Below are positions 22,199 to 30,707 of a DNA stretch of 64,000 bases, piece by piece. The DNA comes from Deinococcus hopiensis KR-140. GTDB taxonomy: Bacteria; Deinococcota; Deinococci; Deinococcales; Deinococcaceae. The notes beneath the pieces are model-generated. The model saw only the letters and a list, made by a program, of their open reading frames with translations, ran no database searches and was not told the DNA's origin. Location of the stretch: the NCBI GenBank assembly GCA_943327755.2, contig CALPYF020000015.1, positions 1-64,000 of the forward strand, written 5' to 3'. The position numbers and the translations under genes are program-made. Within the stretch, counting starts at the first letter, position 1. Each line of letters begins with the position of its first letter.

Positions 22199-23744
22199 AG
22201 GTCGCCTGGCCCTGCCGCTCGCGCCGGACGTCCTGGTGATCGGCACCGGCGCCGGCGGCGCGCCGCTCCTGGCCCGGCTGGCCCAGGCGGGCCTGCGCGT
22301 GGTGGCCCTGGAAGCCGGGGAGCGCCACCCCCCGGCCGGGATCGCCACGGACGAGGTCGCGCAGGCCGGCCTCTTCTGGATGGACGAGCGGCTCGCGGCC
22401 GGCGGCGACCCGGTGGGCTTCGGCCGCAACAACTCCGGCCGGGGCGTGGGCGGCAGCACGCTGCACTTCACGGCCTACACCCCGCGCGCCCACCCGGACG
22501 ACTTCACCCTGCGCCGCGACACCGGGCAGGGCGTGGACTGGCCGCTGGGATACGGCGACCTCGAACCGTACTACGACGAGGTCGAGCAGTTCATCGGCGT
22601 GTCCGGCCCCGCCGAGTACCCCTGGGGCGGGCCCCGGTCGGCGCCGTACCGGCATCCGCCCCTGCCGCTGAACGGCGCGGCCCGGCTGATGGAACGCGCC
22701 TGCGCGGAGGTGGGCCTGCGCACCAGTCCCGCCGCGAACGCCGCGCTCAGCCGCCCGCAGGAGCAGGAGGGCTACGGCACCCGGCCCGCCTGCAGCAACC
22801 GGGGCTTCTGCCAGGCGGGCTGCTCGACCGGCGCGAAGGCCAGCCTAGACGTCACGTACCTCGCGCTGGCCGAGCGGCACGGGGCCGTCATCGTGGACGG
22901 CGCGCAGGTCACGGCGCTGCTCACGGACGCCAGCGGCCGGGTGCGCGGCGCGCGGTTCATCCGCGCGGGCCGCGAGGAAACGCTGGAAGCCGGCACGGTC
23001 GTCCTGGCGGCCGGCGCGATCGAGACGCCCCGGCTGCTGCTGCGGCAGAACCTCGCGAACTCGTCCGGGCAGGTGGGCCGGAACTTCATGGCGCACGTGG
23101 GCGTGCAGGTGTGGGGGCTGGTCGAGGACGACCTGCGGCCCTACAAGGGCATTCCCGGCGGCCTGATCAGCGAAGACACGCACCGCGGCATTCCGGGCGT
23201 GGCCGGCGGGTACCTGCTGCAGTCGCTGGGCGTGATGCCCGTCACGTACGCCACGCAGTTCGCGCGCGGCACCGGTACCTGGGGCCCCGCGCTGATCGAC
23301 CACCTCAGCCGTTACAACCACGTGGCGGGCATCAACGTGCTCGGCGACTGCCTGCCCTACGAGCACAACTACCTCGAACTCTCGGACGAACTCGACGCGC
23401 GGGGGCTGCCCAAGCCACGCGTGCACTTCACGTTCGGCGAGAACGAGCGGCGCATGAGCGCCCACGCCGAGGCCCTGATGCGCGACCTGTGGGCGCGCGC
23501 CGGCGCGCGGGACGTCTGGGCGCTGCCCCGCGCGGCCCACACCATCGGCACCGCCCGCATGGGCGAGGACCCCGCCAGCAGCGTCATCGACCCCTTCGGG
23601 CGGGCCCACGACACGCCGGGCCTGTGGATCTGCGACAACTCCACGTTCCCCAGTGCCCTGGCCGTCAACCCCGCCCTGACGCAGATGGCCCTGAGCCTGC
23701 GCACTGCCGACGCCCTGATCACCCACCTCAAGGAGACCGCGTGA
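22188..23744 (+). CDS. GMC-family FAD oxidoreductase
   Basis: A 518-residue flavoprotein of the glucose-methanol-choline family, nearest to gluconate and sugar dehydrogenases. The FAD motif 'VLVIGTGAGGAPLLARL' starts at about residue 15. 'GRGVGGSTLHF' and the Cys-rich 'CSNRGFCQAGCSTGAK' are typical of the dehydrogenase branch. The catalytic His lies in 'AAHTIGTARMG', and the C-terminal 'FPSALAVNPALT' carries the conserved Asn. It probably oxidises a sugar hydroxyl, with the subunit-3-like protein as partner. No signal peptide. Its TGA overlaps the GTG of the next gene. Confidence 0.9.
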   Translation: MAAEGRLALPLAPDVLVIGTGAGGAPLLARLAQAGLRVVALEAGERHPPAGIATDEVAQAGLFWMDERLAAGGDPVGFGRNNSGRGVGGSTLHFTAYTPRAHPDDFTLRRDTGQGVDWPLGYGDLEPYYDEVEQFIGVSGPAEYPWGGPRSAPYRHPPLPLNGAARLMERACAEVGLRTSPAANAALSRPQEQEGYGTRPACSNRGFCQAGCSTGAKASLDVTYLALAERHGAVIVDGAQVTALLTDASGRVRGARFIRAGREETLEAGTVVLAAGAIETPRLLLRQNLANSSGQVGRNFMAHVGVQVWGLVEDDLRPYKGIPGGLISEDTHRGIPGVAGGYLLQSLGVMPVTYATQFARGTGTWGPALIDHLSRYNHVAGINVLGDCLPYEHNYLELSDELDARGLPKPRVHFTFGENERRMSAHAEALMRDLWARAGARDVWALPRAAHTIGTARMGEDPASSVIDPFGRAHDTPGLWICDNSTFPSALAVNPALTQMALSLRTADALITHLKETA

Positions 23745-24958
23745 CCCCCGCCGACCCTACCCGACCCCACCCGGCCGACCAGACCGGCACTGAATCCCAC
23801 CCCACCGCCCCGAACGCCCCGGCGGGTCCGGATGCGCCCACCAGCACGGAGCCGCCCGTCCCGCCGTCCCTTCCGCAGCCGCAGACCCGGCAGGTCGGGT
23901 ACGCCGTGCTGGGCCTGGGGGAACTCACGCTGGACGAACTGCTGCCCGCCTACGCCACCGCCGGCCGCTCCCGCCTCGCGGCGGTGGTCAGCGACGACCG
24001 CGACAAGGCCGTGCAATCGGCCCTGGCGTACGGCCTGAGCGAGGCCGACGCCTACTCGTACGACACCTTCGAGGACCTGGCCGGGCGGGACGACGTGCAG
24101 GCGGTGTACATCGTGCTGCCCAACGCCCTGCACCGCGAGTACGCCGAGCGGGCCGCGCGCATCGGCAAGCACGTGCTGTGCGAGAAGCCCCTGGCGGGCA
24201 ACGTGGAGGACGCCGAGGCGATCGTCCGCGCCTGCCGGGACGCCGGGGTGCGGCTGATGACCGCCTACCGCTGCCAGTACACCCCGCTGCACTGGCGCGC
24301 CCGTGACCTCGCGCAGGGCGGCGCGCTGGGCACCGTGAAACTCATCCACTCCGTGAACGTCCAGGTGGAACCCGACGAGGGGCAGTGGCGGCTCAGGCGC
24401 GACCTCGCCGGAGGTGGCAGCCTCCTCGACGTGGGGCTGTACTGCATCAACACCGTCCGCTTCCTGCTGGGCACCGAACCCCTCGAGGTCACGGCCCGCA
24501 CCCACAGCACGCCCGGCGACCCCCGGTTCACGGAGGTCGAGGAGAGCGTCAGCTTCCAGCTGGAATTCCCAGGCGGCGTCCTCGTGAGCTGCTCGTGCTC
24601 GTACGGCGCGTCCCACGCCCGCACGCTGGACGTGTACGGCGCGCAGGGCCGCCTCAGCCTCGACCCGGCCTTCGACTACACCAGCCTGCGCCTGCGCGTG
24701 CACACCCCGGACACCGTGACCGAGCACCGCCTGCGCGAGACCGACCAGTTCACGCTGGAGATCGACCACTTCTCCGCGTGCATCCAGGCCGGCCGCGATC
24801 CCTTCACGCCCGGCGAGGAGGGCTTGCAGGACGAGCGCATCATGGCCGCGATCTACCGCAGCGCCCGCGAGCGTCAGCCCGTCCGCCTGGACGAACACCC
24901 GGGCCGCGACGTGTTCCGGGGCGAGCCGCCCGAACGGCCCCGCATGGAGCGCGCCTGA
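23741..24958 (+). CDS. Gfo/Idh/MocA-family sugar oxidoreductase
   Basis: A 405-residue NAD(P)-dependent oxidoreductase. About 50 Pro/Thr-rich residues precede the Rossmann domain ('VGYAVLGLGELTLDELLPAY'; the usual GxGxxG is GLGELT here). The catalytic motif is 'HVLCEKPLA', and the C-terminal substrate domain carries 'GGSLLDVGLYCIN'. The sequence is close to glucose-fructose oxidoreductases, whose N-termini can also be Pro-rich, although no export signal is evident here. The GTG start has AAGGAG 5 nt upstream and overlaps the previous stop (GTGA). Together with the GMC enzyme it could give a redox pair that epimerises or oxidises a sugar. Confidence 0.88.
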   Translation: MTPADPTRPHPADQTGTESHPTAPNAPAGPDAPTSTEPPVPPSLPQPQTRQVGYAVLGLGELTLDELLPAYATAGRSRLAAVVSDDRDKAVQSALAYGLSEADAYSYDTFEDLAGRDDVQAVYIVLPNALHREYAERAARIGKHVLCEKPLAGNVEDAEAIVRACRDAGVRLMTAYRCQYTPLHWRARDLAQGGALGTVKLIHSVNVQVEPDEGQWRLRRDLAGGGSLLDVGLYCINTVRFLLGTEPLEVTARTHSTPGDPRFTEVEESVSFQLEFPGGVLVSCSCSYGASHARTLDVYGAQGRLSLDPAFDYTSLRLRVHTPDTVTEHRLRETDQFTLEIDHFSACIQAGRDPFTPGEEGLQDERIMAAIYRSARERQPVRLDEHPGRDVFRGEPPERPRMERA

Positions 24959-24959
24959 T

Positions 24960-26309
24960 ATGGCGCCCCAGAGTTTCCTCGTCAGCGCCGAGCGGCTCAA
25001 GGTCAAGGTCGGCGGGCAGAAGATCTACGTCGGTGACGAATTCGGCGGGTCGCGCGGCGCGACCGGTCAGGGTCTGCCCGGCAGCGGCCCGCGCAACTTC
25101 ATGTTCGCCACCGGCATCGAGTGCTCCTACCCGAAGATCGCCGGCGGCGTGCGGCGCGATCAGCTGCGCGAATGCGGTCACTACGAGCACTGGGAGCAGG
25201 ACTTCGACCTCGTCAGGGGCATGGGCATCCAGTACCTGCGCTACGGCCTGGCGTTCCACGAGATCTGCACCGGGCCCGGCGAGTACGACTGGGCGCGCGC
25301 CGACGAACTGATGGGCAGCCTGCAGGCCCGCGGCATCATTCCCATCCTGGACCTGCTGCACTTCGGCGTGCCCGACTGGCTGGGGGACTTCCAGAACCCC
25401 GAACTGCCCGTGCATTTCGCCGCCTACGCGGGCGAGGTGGCCCGCCGCTACAGCTGGGTGCGCTTCTTCACCCCGGTGAACGAGATCTACGTCACGGCCC
25501 GCATGAGCGGCCTGGACGGCCTGTGGAACGAACGGCTGCGGTCGCAGCGGGGCTTCATCACGGCGCTCAAGCACGCAGCGGCCGCCAGCATCCTGGCGTG
25601 TCACGCGATCGTCCGCGAGCGGCCCGACGCGGTCATCGTGCAGTCCGAGAGCGCCGAGTACCTGCACGACGCGCAGGCCGAACCCCGGGAAGACCTCGCG
25701 CTGCACAACAAACTCAGCTGCCTGTCCATGGACCTGCTGTACGCCCACCCGCCCGACGCGGACGTGTACCGGCACATCCGCGCACACGGGCTGCGCGCGG
25801 ACGAGTACGACTGGTTCATGGCGGGCAAGCAGCCCGGCCATCAGGTCATCGGCAGCGACTACTATGGCCGCAACGAACGCATCGTGCTCCCGGACCGCTC
25901 CGAGGTCGGCGCGGAGGACATCCTGGGCTGGCGCACCCTGATGCGCCGCCTGTTCGAACGCTACCGGCGCCCGGTCATGCACACCGAGACGAACACCTTC
26001 GACGCGGATCGCAACCCCGCGTGGCTGTGGAAACAGTGGATGCACGTGCTGCAACTGCGCCGCGAGGGCGTCCCGGTGCTGGGCTTCACGTGGTACTCCC
26101 TGACCGACCAGATCGACTGGGACACCGCCCTGGCCGAACACAACGGCCGCGTCAACGCGGTGGGGCTGTACGACCTGGCCCGCCGCCCCCGCCCGGTCGA
26201 GGGCGCGTACCGCGCGCTGCTCGAACAGTTCGGGCAGATCTCGTTCGCGCCGCTGGGTGAACTGTTCGAACTGAGCGCAGACCCCGCCACCCTCAGGGTG
26301 CAGCGGTGA
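24960..26309 (+). CDS. GH1-like glycoside hydrolase (second copy)
   Basis: A 449-residue TIM-barrel hydrolase of the family 1-like clan. 'FMFATGIECSYP' marks the first strand, the acid/base Glu is in 'TPVNEIYVTARMSG' and the nucleophile Glu in 'PVMHTETNTF'. 'GFTWYSLTDQIDWDTAL' gives the late conserved Trp/Asp residues. The N-terminal 35 residues precede the barrel and are not secretory. It starts one base after the Gfo/Idh/MocA stop. It is distantly paralogous to the divergent gene at 20129-21496. Cytosolic action on a beta-glycoside, or transglycosylation, is inferred. Confidence 0.85.
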   Translation: MAPQSFLVSAERLKVKVGGQKIYVGDEFGGSRGATGQGLPGSGPRNFMFATGIECSYPKIAGGVRRDQLRECGHYEHWEQDFDLVRGMGIQYLRYGLAFHEICTGPGEYDWARADELMGSLQARGIIPILDLLHFGVPDWLGDFQNPELPVHFAAYAGEVARRYSWVRFFTPVNEIYVTARMSGLDGLWNERLRSQRGFITALKHAAAASILACHAIVRERPDAVIVQSESAEYLHDAQAEPREDLALHNKLSCLSMDLLYAHPPDADVYRHIRAHGLRADEYDWFMAGKQPGHQVIGSDYYGRNERIVLPDRSEVGAEDILGWRTLMRRLFERYRRPVMHTETNTFDADRNPAWLWKQWMHVLQLRREGVPVLGFTWYSLTDQIDWDTALAEHNGRVNAVGLYDLARRPRPVEGAYRALLEQFGQISFAPLGELFELSADPATLRVQR

Positions 26310-26319
26310 GGGCGGCCCG

Positions 26320-27024
26320 GTGACCGCGCCGGTCGTCCTCGTGCACGGGTTCGGAACCTCCGGCCGGATCTGGCGGCCCGTCACGGCGGCGCTGCCCGGC
26401 GCGCTGACCCCGGATCTGCCCGGCTTCGGGTCGGCGGCCGCGCAGGGGCGGCCCGGCCAGACCACCGGGGACATGGCCGCGGCGCTGGCCGGGCAGATCG
26501 GGACGCTCCGGGGCGTGACCCTGGTGGGTCACTCCATGGGCGGGAAGGTCGCGCTGCTGGTCGCGGCCCGCTGGCCGCACCTGGTCGCCCACCTGATCCT
26601 GGTGGCGCCCTCGCCGCCCACCCCGGAACCGATGAGCGACGAGGACCGCGCGGCCCTGCGCGCCGCCCACGGGGACGCCGGCGCCCTGCGCCGTCAGTAC
26701 GGGCAGGGCACCCGGCGCCCCCTGAGCCCACAGGACATGGATCAGCTGATCCTAGACGGCCAGCGGGCCAGCCGCGACGCCTGGCATGCCTGGCCGGACG
26801 TGAGCAGCCGTGAGGACATCAGCGCCGAGACGGCCGATCTGCGTCTCCCGGTGACCGTCCTGTTCTCGGAGGACGACCCCGCCATTTCCCCCGACGTCAT
26901 CCGCCGGGAAGTTCTAGCCAGACTCTCCGGGGCCCAGGCCCGTCCCATCCAGGGCAGCGGCCACCTGCTGCCGCTCGAACTGCCTGATCAGGTCATCGCG
27001 GCCCTGCGTGAGCCGCTGGCCTGA
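26320..27024 (+). CDS. Alpha/beta hydrolase
   Basis: A 234-residue hydrolase. The oxyanion 'LVHGFGTSG' near the N-terminus, the nucleophile Ser in 'GHSMGG', Asp in 'FSEDDPAI' and His in 'GSGHLLPLE' give a complete triad. It is short, with a small cap of about 60 residues. It is an esterase, lactonase or C-C hydrolase of unknown substrate. It starts with GTG 10 nt after the GH1-like stop and closes the operon, so a lactone formed by the upstream sugar oxidases is a reasonable but unproven substrate. Confidence 0.85.
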   Translation: MTAPVVLVHGFGTSGRIWRPVTAALPGALTPDLPGFGSAAAQGRPGQTTGDMAAALAGQIGTLRGVTLVGHSMGGKVALLVAARWPHLVAHLILVAPSPPTPEPMSDEDRAALRAAHGDAGALRRQYGQGTRRPLSPQDMDQLILDGQRASRDAWHAWPDVSSREDISAETADLRLPVTVLFSEDDPAISPDVIRREVLARLSGAQARPIQGSGHLLPLELPDQVIAALREPLA

Positions 27025-27030
27025 GGGCCC

Positions 27031-27064
27031 CCCGGTCGGCGGCCTGCCGGGTGACCCGACCGGG
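27031..27064 (+). terminator. Terminator of the plus-strand carbohydrate operon
   Basis: A perfect 9-bp stem (27031-27039 with 27056-27064) and 16-nt loop, 6 nt after the alpha/beta hydrolase stop. Confidence 0.6.
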
Positions 27065-27116
27065 CGGTGCTGGCGCCGAATGGGATTTGACGCAGCGCCG
27101 CACGGGGTGTCCGGGA

Positions 27117-27122
27117 TACGAT
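27117..27122 (+). promoter_or_regulatory. -10 box (TACGAT) for the HD-GYP gene
   Basis: TANNNT hexamer ending 10 nt before the ATG at 27133. A TTGACG at 27087-27092 is too far upstream for a normal -35 pairing. Confidence 0.4.
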
Positions 27123-27132
27123 GCTAGGCGGC

Positions 27133-29091
27133 ATGGCCGACTCCTTTCCCCACGACCTGCTGCGGAACACGACCCGGTTTCTGCTGCGGCAGGACAGCGT
27201 CGCGGCGCTGTGTGCGAACGGACTGTCGTTTCTGGCCGGGCAGCTGGGCGCGTCACTGGCGCTACTGCACCTGCGCGAGATGGGGGCCACGTTCCGGCTA
27301 CAGGCCCACGTGGGCGAGCATCCGCTGCTGGCCGCGCATGAGCGTCACACCATGACGCAGGAGTGGGAGACGCAGTTGCAGGCCGGAGCATGGATCAGCT
27401 CGGCTGTCCCGGCTCCCGGCTGGACTGGCCCGCAGGAGCAGGCCTACGCCCGGCTGGGCGCCCGGCACCTCGTGAATTTCGGCCTGCACAGTGGCCCCCA
27501 TCTGATCGGAACCGTGAACCTGCTCTTTGCCGTGCCCCGCCCGGATCTGGCCGAACTGGAGGTGCTTGGGACGGTGGGCGCGCTGTGGGGCACCCTGCTG
27601 GAACGCATGCAGGCCCAGCAGGACCTCGCGGCCCGCGAGGCGATGCTGCGCATCATCACCGAACAGGGCAGCGACGTGCTGTCCATCCTGGACGCGCAGG
27701 GCATCATCACGTACCAGAGCAGCGCGTCGGAGGCCGTGATCGGGTACCCGGCCGACTTCCTGATCGGCCGCTCGTTTGACGGTGCCGTGCACCGGGCGGA
27801 CCTGCCGCGGGTCAGGGCGGCGCTGGAGGACGTGCGCCGCACCCCGGGGGGCAGTGCGGGCCTCTCGTTCCGCGTCCGGCATGCGCAGGGGCACCTCGTG
27901 TGGCTGGAGGCGAACGCCCGCAACCTCCTGCACGAGGACGCCGTTCGGGGCATCGTGGTGCATCAGCGGGACGTGACGGGCGTTTTGGCCACGCAGCGCC
28001 GGCTGGAACGGCGCGTGCAGGACCTGACCCTGATGCACGACACGGTGCGGGGGCTGCAGCTGTGCCGCAGCGTGGCGGACGTGACCCGTGAACTCGTGCA
28101 GCTCATTCAGCAGCGGCTGGGGTACCCGCACGTCCAGGTGGGACGCGTGCTGCCCGGCGGCGGCGTGCAGGCCGTGGCCCGCGAGGGCGGCGCCGACCCC
28201 TCCAGCTCGCTGCGGCCCGGTGAGGGCGTCATCGGAGCGTGCGTCGCCAGTGGCCTGACGCAGTGCGTGGCTGACGTGCGCCGGGAGCCGCACTACGTGG
28301 CCCGCCACCCCGACGTCCGCAGCGAGGTCGCGCTGCCCATCCGGGTGGGGGGCGTGGTATGGGGCGTGCTGAACGTGGAGAGTCCCGAGCTGAACGCCTT
28401 CGACGCCAGCGACGTGCAGGCGCTGGAAACGGTGGCGGCGCAGGCCGGCGCGGCACTGGGCAACGTGCTGCTCCTGGAGGATCTGCGCCGCAGCCGCGAC
28501 GAACTGCGCGCCGCGTACCACGAGACGCTCGAAGGCTGGGCGCGGACCCTGGACCTGCGGGACCGGGAGACGGAGGGGCACAGCCAGCGGGTCACGCACC
28601 TGACCGTGGCGCTCGCGCGGCGTCTGGGCGTCCCGGAGGACGAACTGGTCCACATCGGGCGTGGGGCGCTGCTACACGACATCGGAAAGGTCGGTATTCC
28701 GGACGCGATCCTGCACAAGCCCGGCCCGCTCACCCCCGAGGAGTGGCAGGTGATGCGCCTGCATCCCGGCATGGCGTACGACGTGCTGCGGCCCATCGCG
28801 TTCCTGCGGCCAGCATTGGACATCCCGTACGCGCACCACGAGCACTGGAATGGCGACGGGTACCCCCGGGGGCTGAGCGGGGAGCAGATTCCGCTGGCCG
28901 CGCGGATCTTCAGTGTGGTGGACGTCTGGGACGCGCTGCGCAGCGACCGGCCGTACCGGCCCGCCTGGTCGGAGGCGCGGGCGCGGGCGCACCTCGCGGC
29001 CCAGGCGGGTGAGCAGTTCGATCCCCAGGTCACGCGCGCCTTCCTGGCACTGCTTGACGAACTGGGCGCCGAGCCCGGGGAGGCCGGGTGA
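27133..29091 (+). CDS. GAF-PAS-GAF-HD-GYP cyclic-di-GMP phosphodiesterase
   Basis: A 652-residue soluble signalling enzyme. A first GAF-like domain (about 15-165), a PAS domain (about 170-295, 'GIITYQSSASEAVIGYP'), a second GAF (about 310-450) and a C-terminal HD-GYP domain (about 460-640) are seen. The HD motif is 'ALLHDIGKVGIPD', followed by 'HHEHWNGDGYPRGL' (the GYP box), so the metal ligands appear intact. It should hydrolyse c-di-GMP in response to a signal bound by the GAF/PAS domains. ATG 27133 is preferred over 27121 because the latter overlaps the -10 box. The stop overlaps the GTG of the next gene, a GGDEF cyclase. Confidence 0.9.
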   Translation: MADSFPHDLLRNTTRFLLRQDSVAALCANGLSFLAGQLGASLALLHLREMGATFRLQAHVGEHPLLAAHERHTMTQEWETQLQAGAWISSAVPAPGWTGPQEQAYARLGARHLVNFGLHSGPHLIGTVNLLFAVPRPDLAELEVLGTVGALWGTLLERMQAQQDLAAREAMLRIITEQGSDVLSILDAQGIITYQSSASEAVIGYPADFLIGRSFDGAVHRADLPRVRAALEDVRRTPGGSAGLSFRVRHAQGHLVWLEANARNLLHEDAVRGIVVHQRDVTGVLATQRRLERRVQDLTLMHDTVRGLQLCRSVADVTRELVQLIQQRLGYPHVQVGRVLPGGGVQAVAREGGADPSSSLRPGEGVIGACVASGLTQCVADVRREPHYVARHPDVRSEVALPIRVGGVVWGVLNVESPELNAFDASDVQALETVAAQAGAALGNVLLLEDLRRSRDELRAAYHETLEGWARTLDLRDRETEGHSQRVTHLTVALARRLGVPEDELVHIGRGALLHDIGKVGIPDAILHKPGPLTPEEWQVMRLHPGMAYDVLRPIAFLRPALDIPYAHHEHWNGDGYPRGLSGEQIPLAARIFSVVDVWDALRSDRPYRPAWSEARARAHLAAQAGEQFDPQVTRAFLALLDELGAEPGEAG

Positions 29092-30680
29092 CGGCGCCGC
29101 AGACGGGTGCCCAGGGCATCCGCGACCGGATTGCGGCGCTTCAGCAGGAGGCCGGGCAGACCGACGATCCGTCGCAGCGGGCCCAGCACCTAAGGGACGC
29201 GGCGTACCTCGCGCTGGACCTGGGGGATGCCACGCTGGCGATGACCTGCGCCGTGGCCTGCCTGGACGCCGCGCGGCGCACGCCGGACCTGTCCCTGCAG
29301 GCGCGGGCGCACGTCACGATCGCGCTGAGCATGAGCAACGTGCACGACGATACCGGCGCCGCAGCGCACTTCCGGGAAGCCGAGGGACTGGCCCGCAGCG
29401 CCCGGGACGCCCGGGGCGTCGCGCTGGTCAGCGTGAATGCCGCGCATCACGACCTCGAACGGGGCCAGTACCTGAGAGGCACCCTGCGCCTGCTGGGTCT
29501 GCTGCGCTCACCGTACGCGTCGGCCCTGAGTCTGCGGCGGGAACTGGGGTTGGATCAGGTGTTCCACATGAACTTCACGCGCGGCGCGGCGGCGGCGTTG
29601 CTGGGTCAGGGCACCGATCAGGCGCGGCACGCCGAGGCGCTGCGGGCCTACGGTGCCGAGATCCGCTCGCAGCTGGACGTCTCGGCCCGCGCCCTGCGCC
29701 GCCTGCACGCCGGGGAAGACACCCTGGCGAATTCCCTGTGGCAGCTGGACGTGCTGGAATCCCTGCTGGCCTACACCCGGTTCCAGGGGGAGGTGGTGGC
29801 TGCGCGCGCGCTGGCCGACCAGTGGGTGCAGCTGGCCGGGGCGTGGGTGCTGCCCGTTCAGCAGGGGCGGGCGCTGCTGGGCCGCGCCCAGCTGCATGCC
29901 CAGGCGGGGGACTGGGCGTGGGTGGTGCAGGACGCCCGACACGCCGCCGACCTGTTCGGGGACGCCCAGCCGACCCAGGCGCTCGCGGCCCGGCAGCTGC
30001 TGGCCCAGGCGCTCGCCGCGCAGGAACAGTGGCGCGCCGCGTTCGAGGTGCAGCAGGCCCTCTCGGCGCAGGCCGAGGAGATCCACCGCGCGTTCATGCA
30101 GCAGAGTGCCCGGCTGCGGGTCATCGAGCGGCAGGCGGCGGAGGCCGAGGTCAGAGCGGCAGCCTTTGCAGAAGCGGCGCTGCGTGATCCACTGACGGGC
30201 ATCCCGAACCGCGCCGGGGCGCTGCGGCGCCTCGATCAGCTGTGCGCCGCCGCGCGCCGTGGACGCCCCGGCGCGGTGGCCCTGCTGGATATCGATCACT
30301 TCAAGTCCGTGAACGACCGCTTCGGGCACATGGTCGGCGACGAGGTGCTGCGGCGCGTGTCGGAGGCCGTGACCCACGCGATTCGTGAGGTCGATCAGCT
30401 GGCCCGCTACGGCGGTGAGGAATTCCTGCTGCTGCTGGACGGCCTGACCCTCTCTGAAGCTCGCCGCGCCTGTCGCCGCGTGGGCCAGCTGATCACCGAT
30501 CTGGACTGCTCGGACGTGGCGCCTGACCTGCGGGTGACGGCCAGTATCGGCCTGGCTGCCGTCACGGCCGGGCAGCGCCGCGAGGACATCCTGCGTGAAG
30601 CGGACGCCGCGATGTACGCGGCCAAGGCGGCCGGGCGCAACACGGTGCGGCTGGCCGTGACGACCTCCAGCCTCGACTGA
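29088..30680 (+). CDS. TPR-like diguanylate cyclase (GGDEF)
   Basis: A 530-residue protein. Residues 1-330 are helical, TPR-like repeats (for example 'ALLGRAQLHAQAGDWAWVVQDA'). A short coiled linker leads to a C-terminal GGDEF domain (about 345-510) with active-site motif GGEEF and the inhibitory I-site RxxD (REVD) five residues upstream. It makes c-di-GMP and should be product-inhibited. It starts with GTG inside the stop of the HD-GYP gene (GTGA), so cyclase and phosphodiesterase are co-translated. There are no membrane helices. The TPR region probably binds a partner protein. Confidence 0.9.
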   Translation: MTAPQTGAQGIRDRIAALQQEAGQTDDPSQRAQHLRDAAYLALDLGDATLAMTCAVACLDAARRTPDLSLQARAHVTIALSMSNVHDDTGAAAHFREAEGLARSARDARGVALVSVNAAHHDLERGQYLRGTLRLLGLLRSPYASALSLRRELGLDQVFHMNFTRGAAAALLGQGTDQARHAEALRAYGAEIRSQLDVSARALRRLHAGEDTLANSLWQLDVLESLLAYTRFQGEVVAARALADQWVQLAGAWVLPVQQGRALLGRAQLHAQAGDWAWVVQDARHAADLFGDAQPTQALAARQLLAQALAAQEQWRAAFEVQQALSAQAEEIHRAFMQQSARLRVIERQAAEAEVRAAAFAEAALRDPLTGIPNRAGALRRLDQLCAAARRGRPGAVALLDIDHFKSVNDRFGHMVGDEVLRRVSEAVTHAIREVDQLARYGGEEFLLLLDGLTLSEARRACRRVGQLITDLDCSDVAPDLRVTASIGLAAVTAGQRREDILREADAAMYAAKAAGRNTVRLAVTTSSLD

Positions 30681-30707
30681 TCCGCTGTTCCACGGAGGTC
30701 AGCGGAT
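30680..30707. terminator. Bidirectional terminator over two convergent stops
   Basis: An 8-bp stem (30680-30687 with 30700-30707). Its left arm includes the last base of the GGDEF stop, and its right arm covers most of the stop of the convergent surface-protein gene. Only 18 nt separate the genes. Confidence 0.5.

Noticed and set aside
27087..27122. TTGACG plus TACGAT as a classical promoter for the HD-GYP gene
   Set aside because: The spacing is 24 nt, too long for a sigma70-type promoter; only the -10 box was kept.
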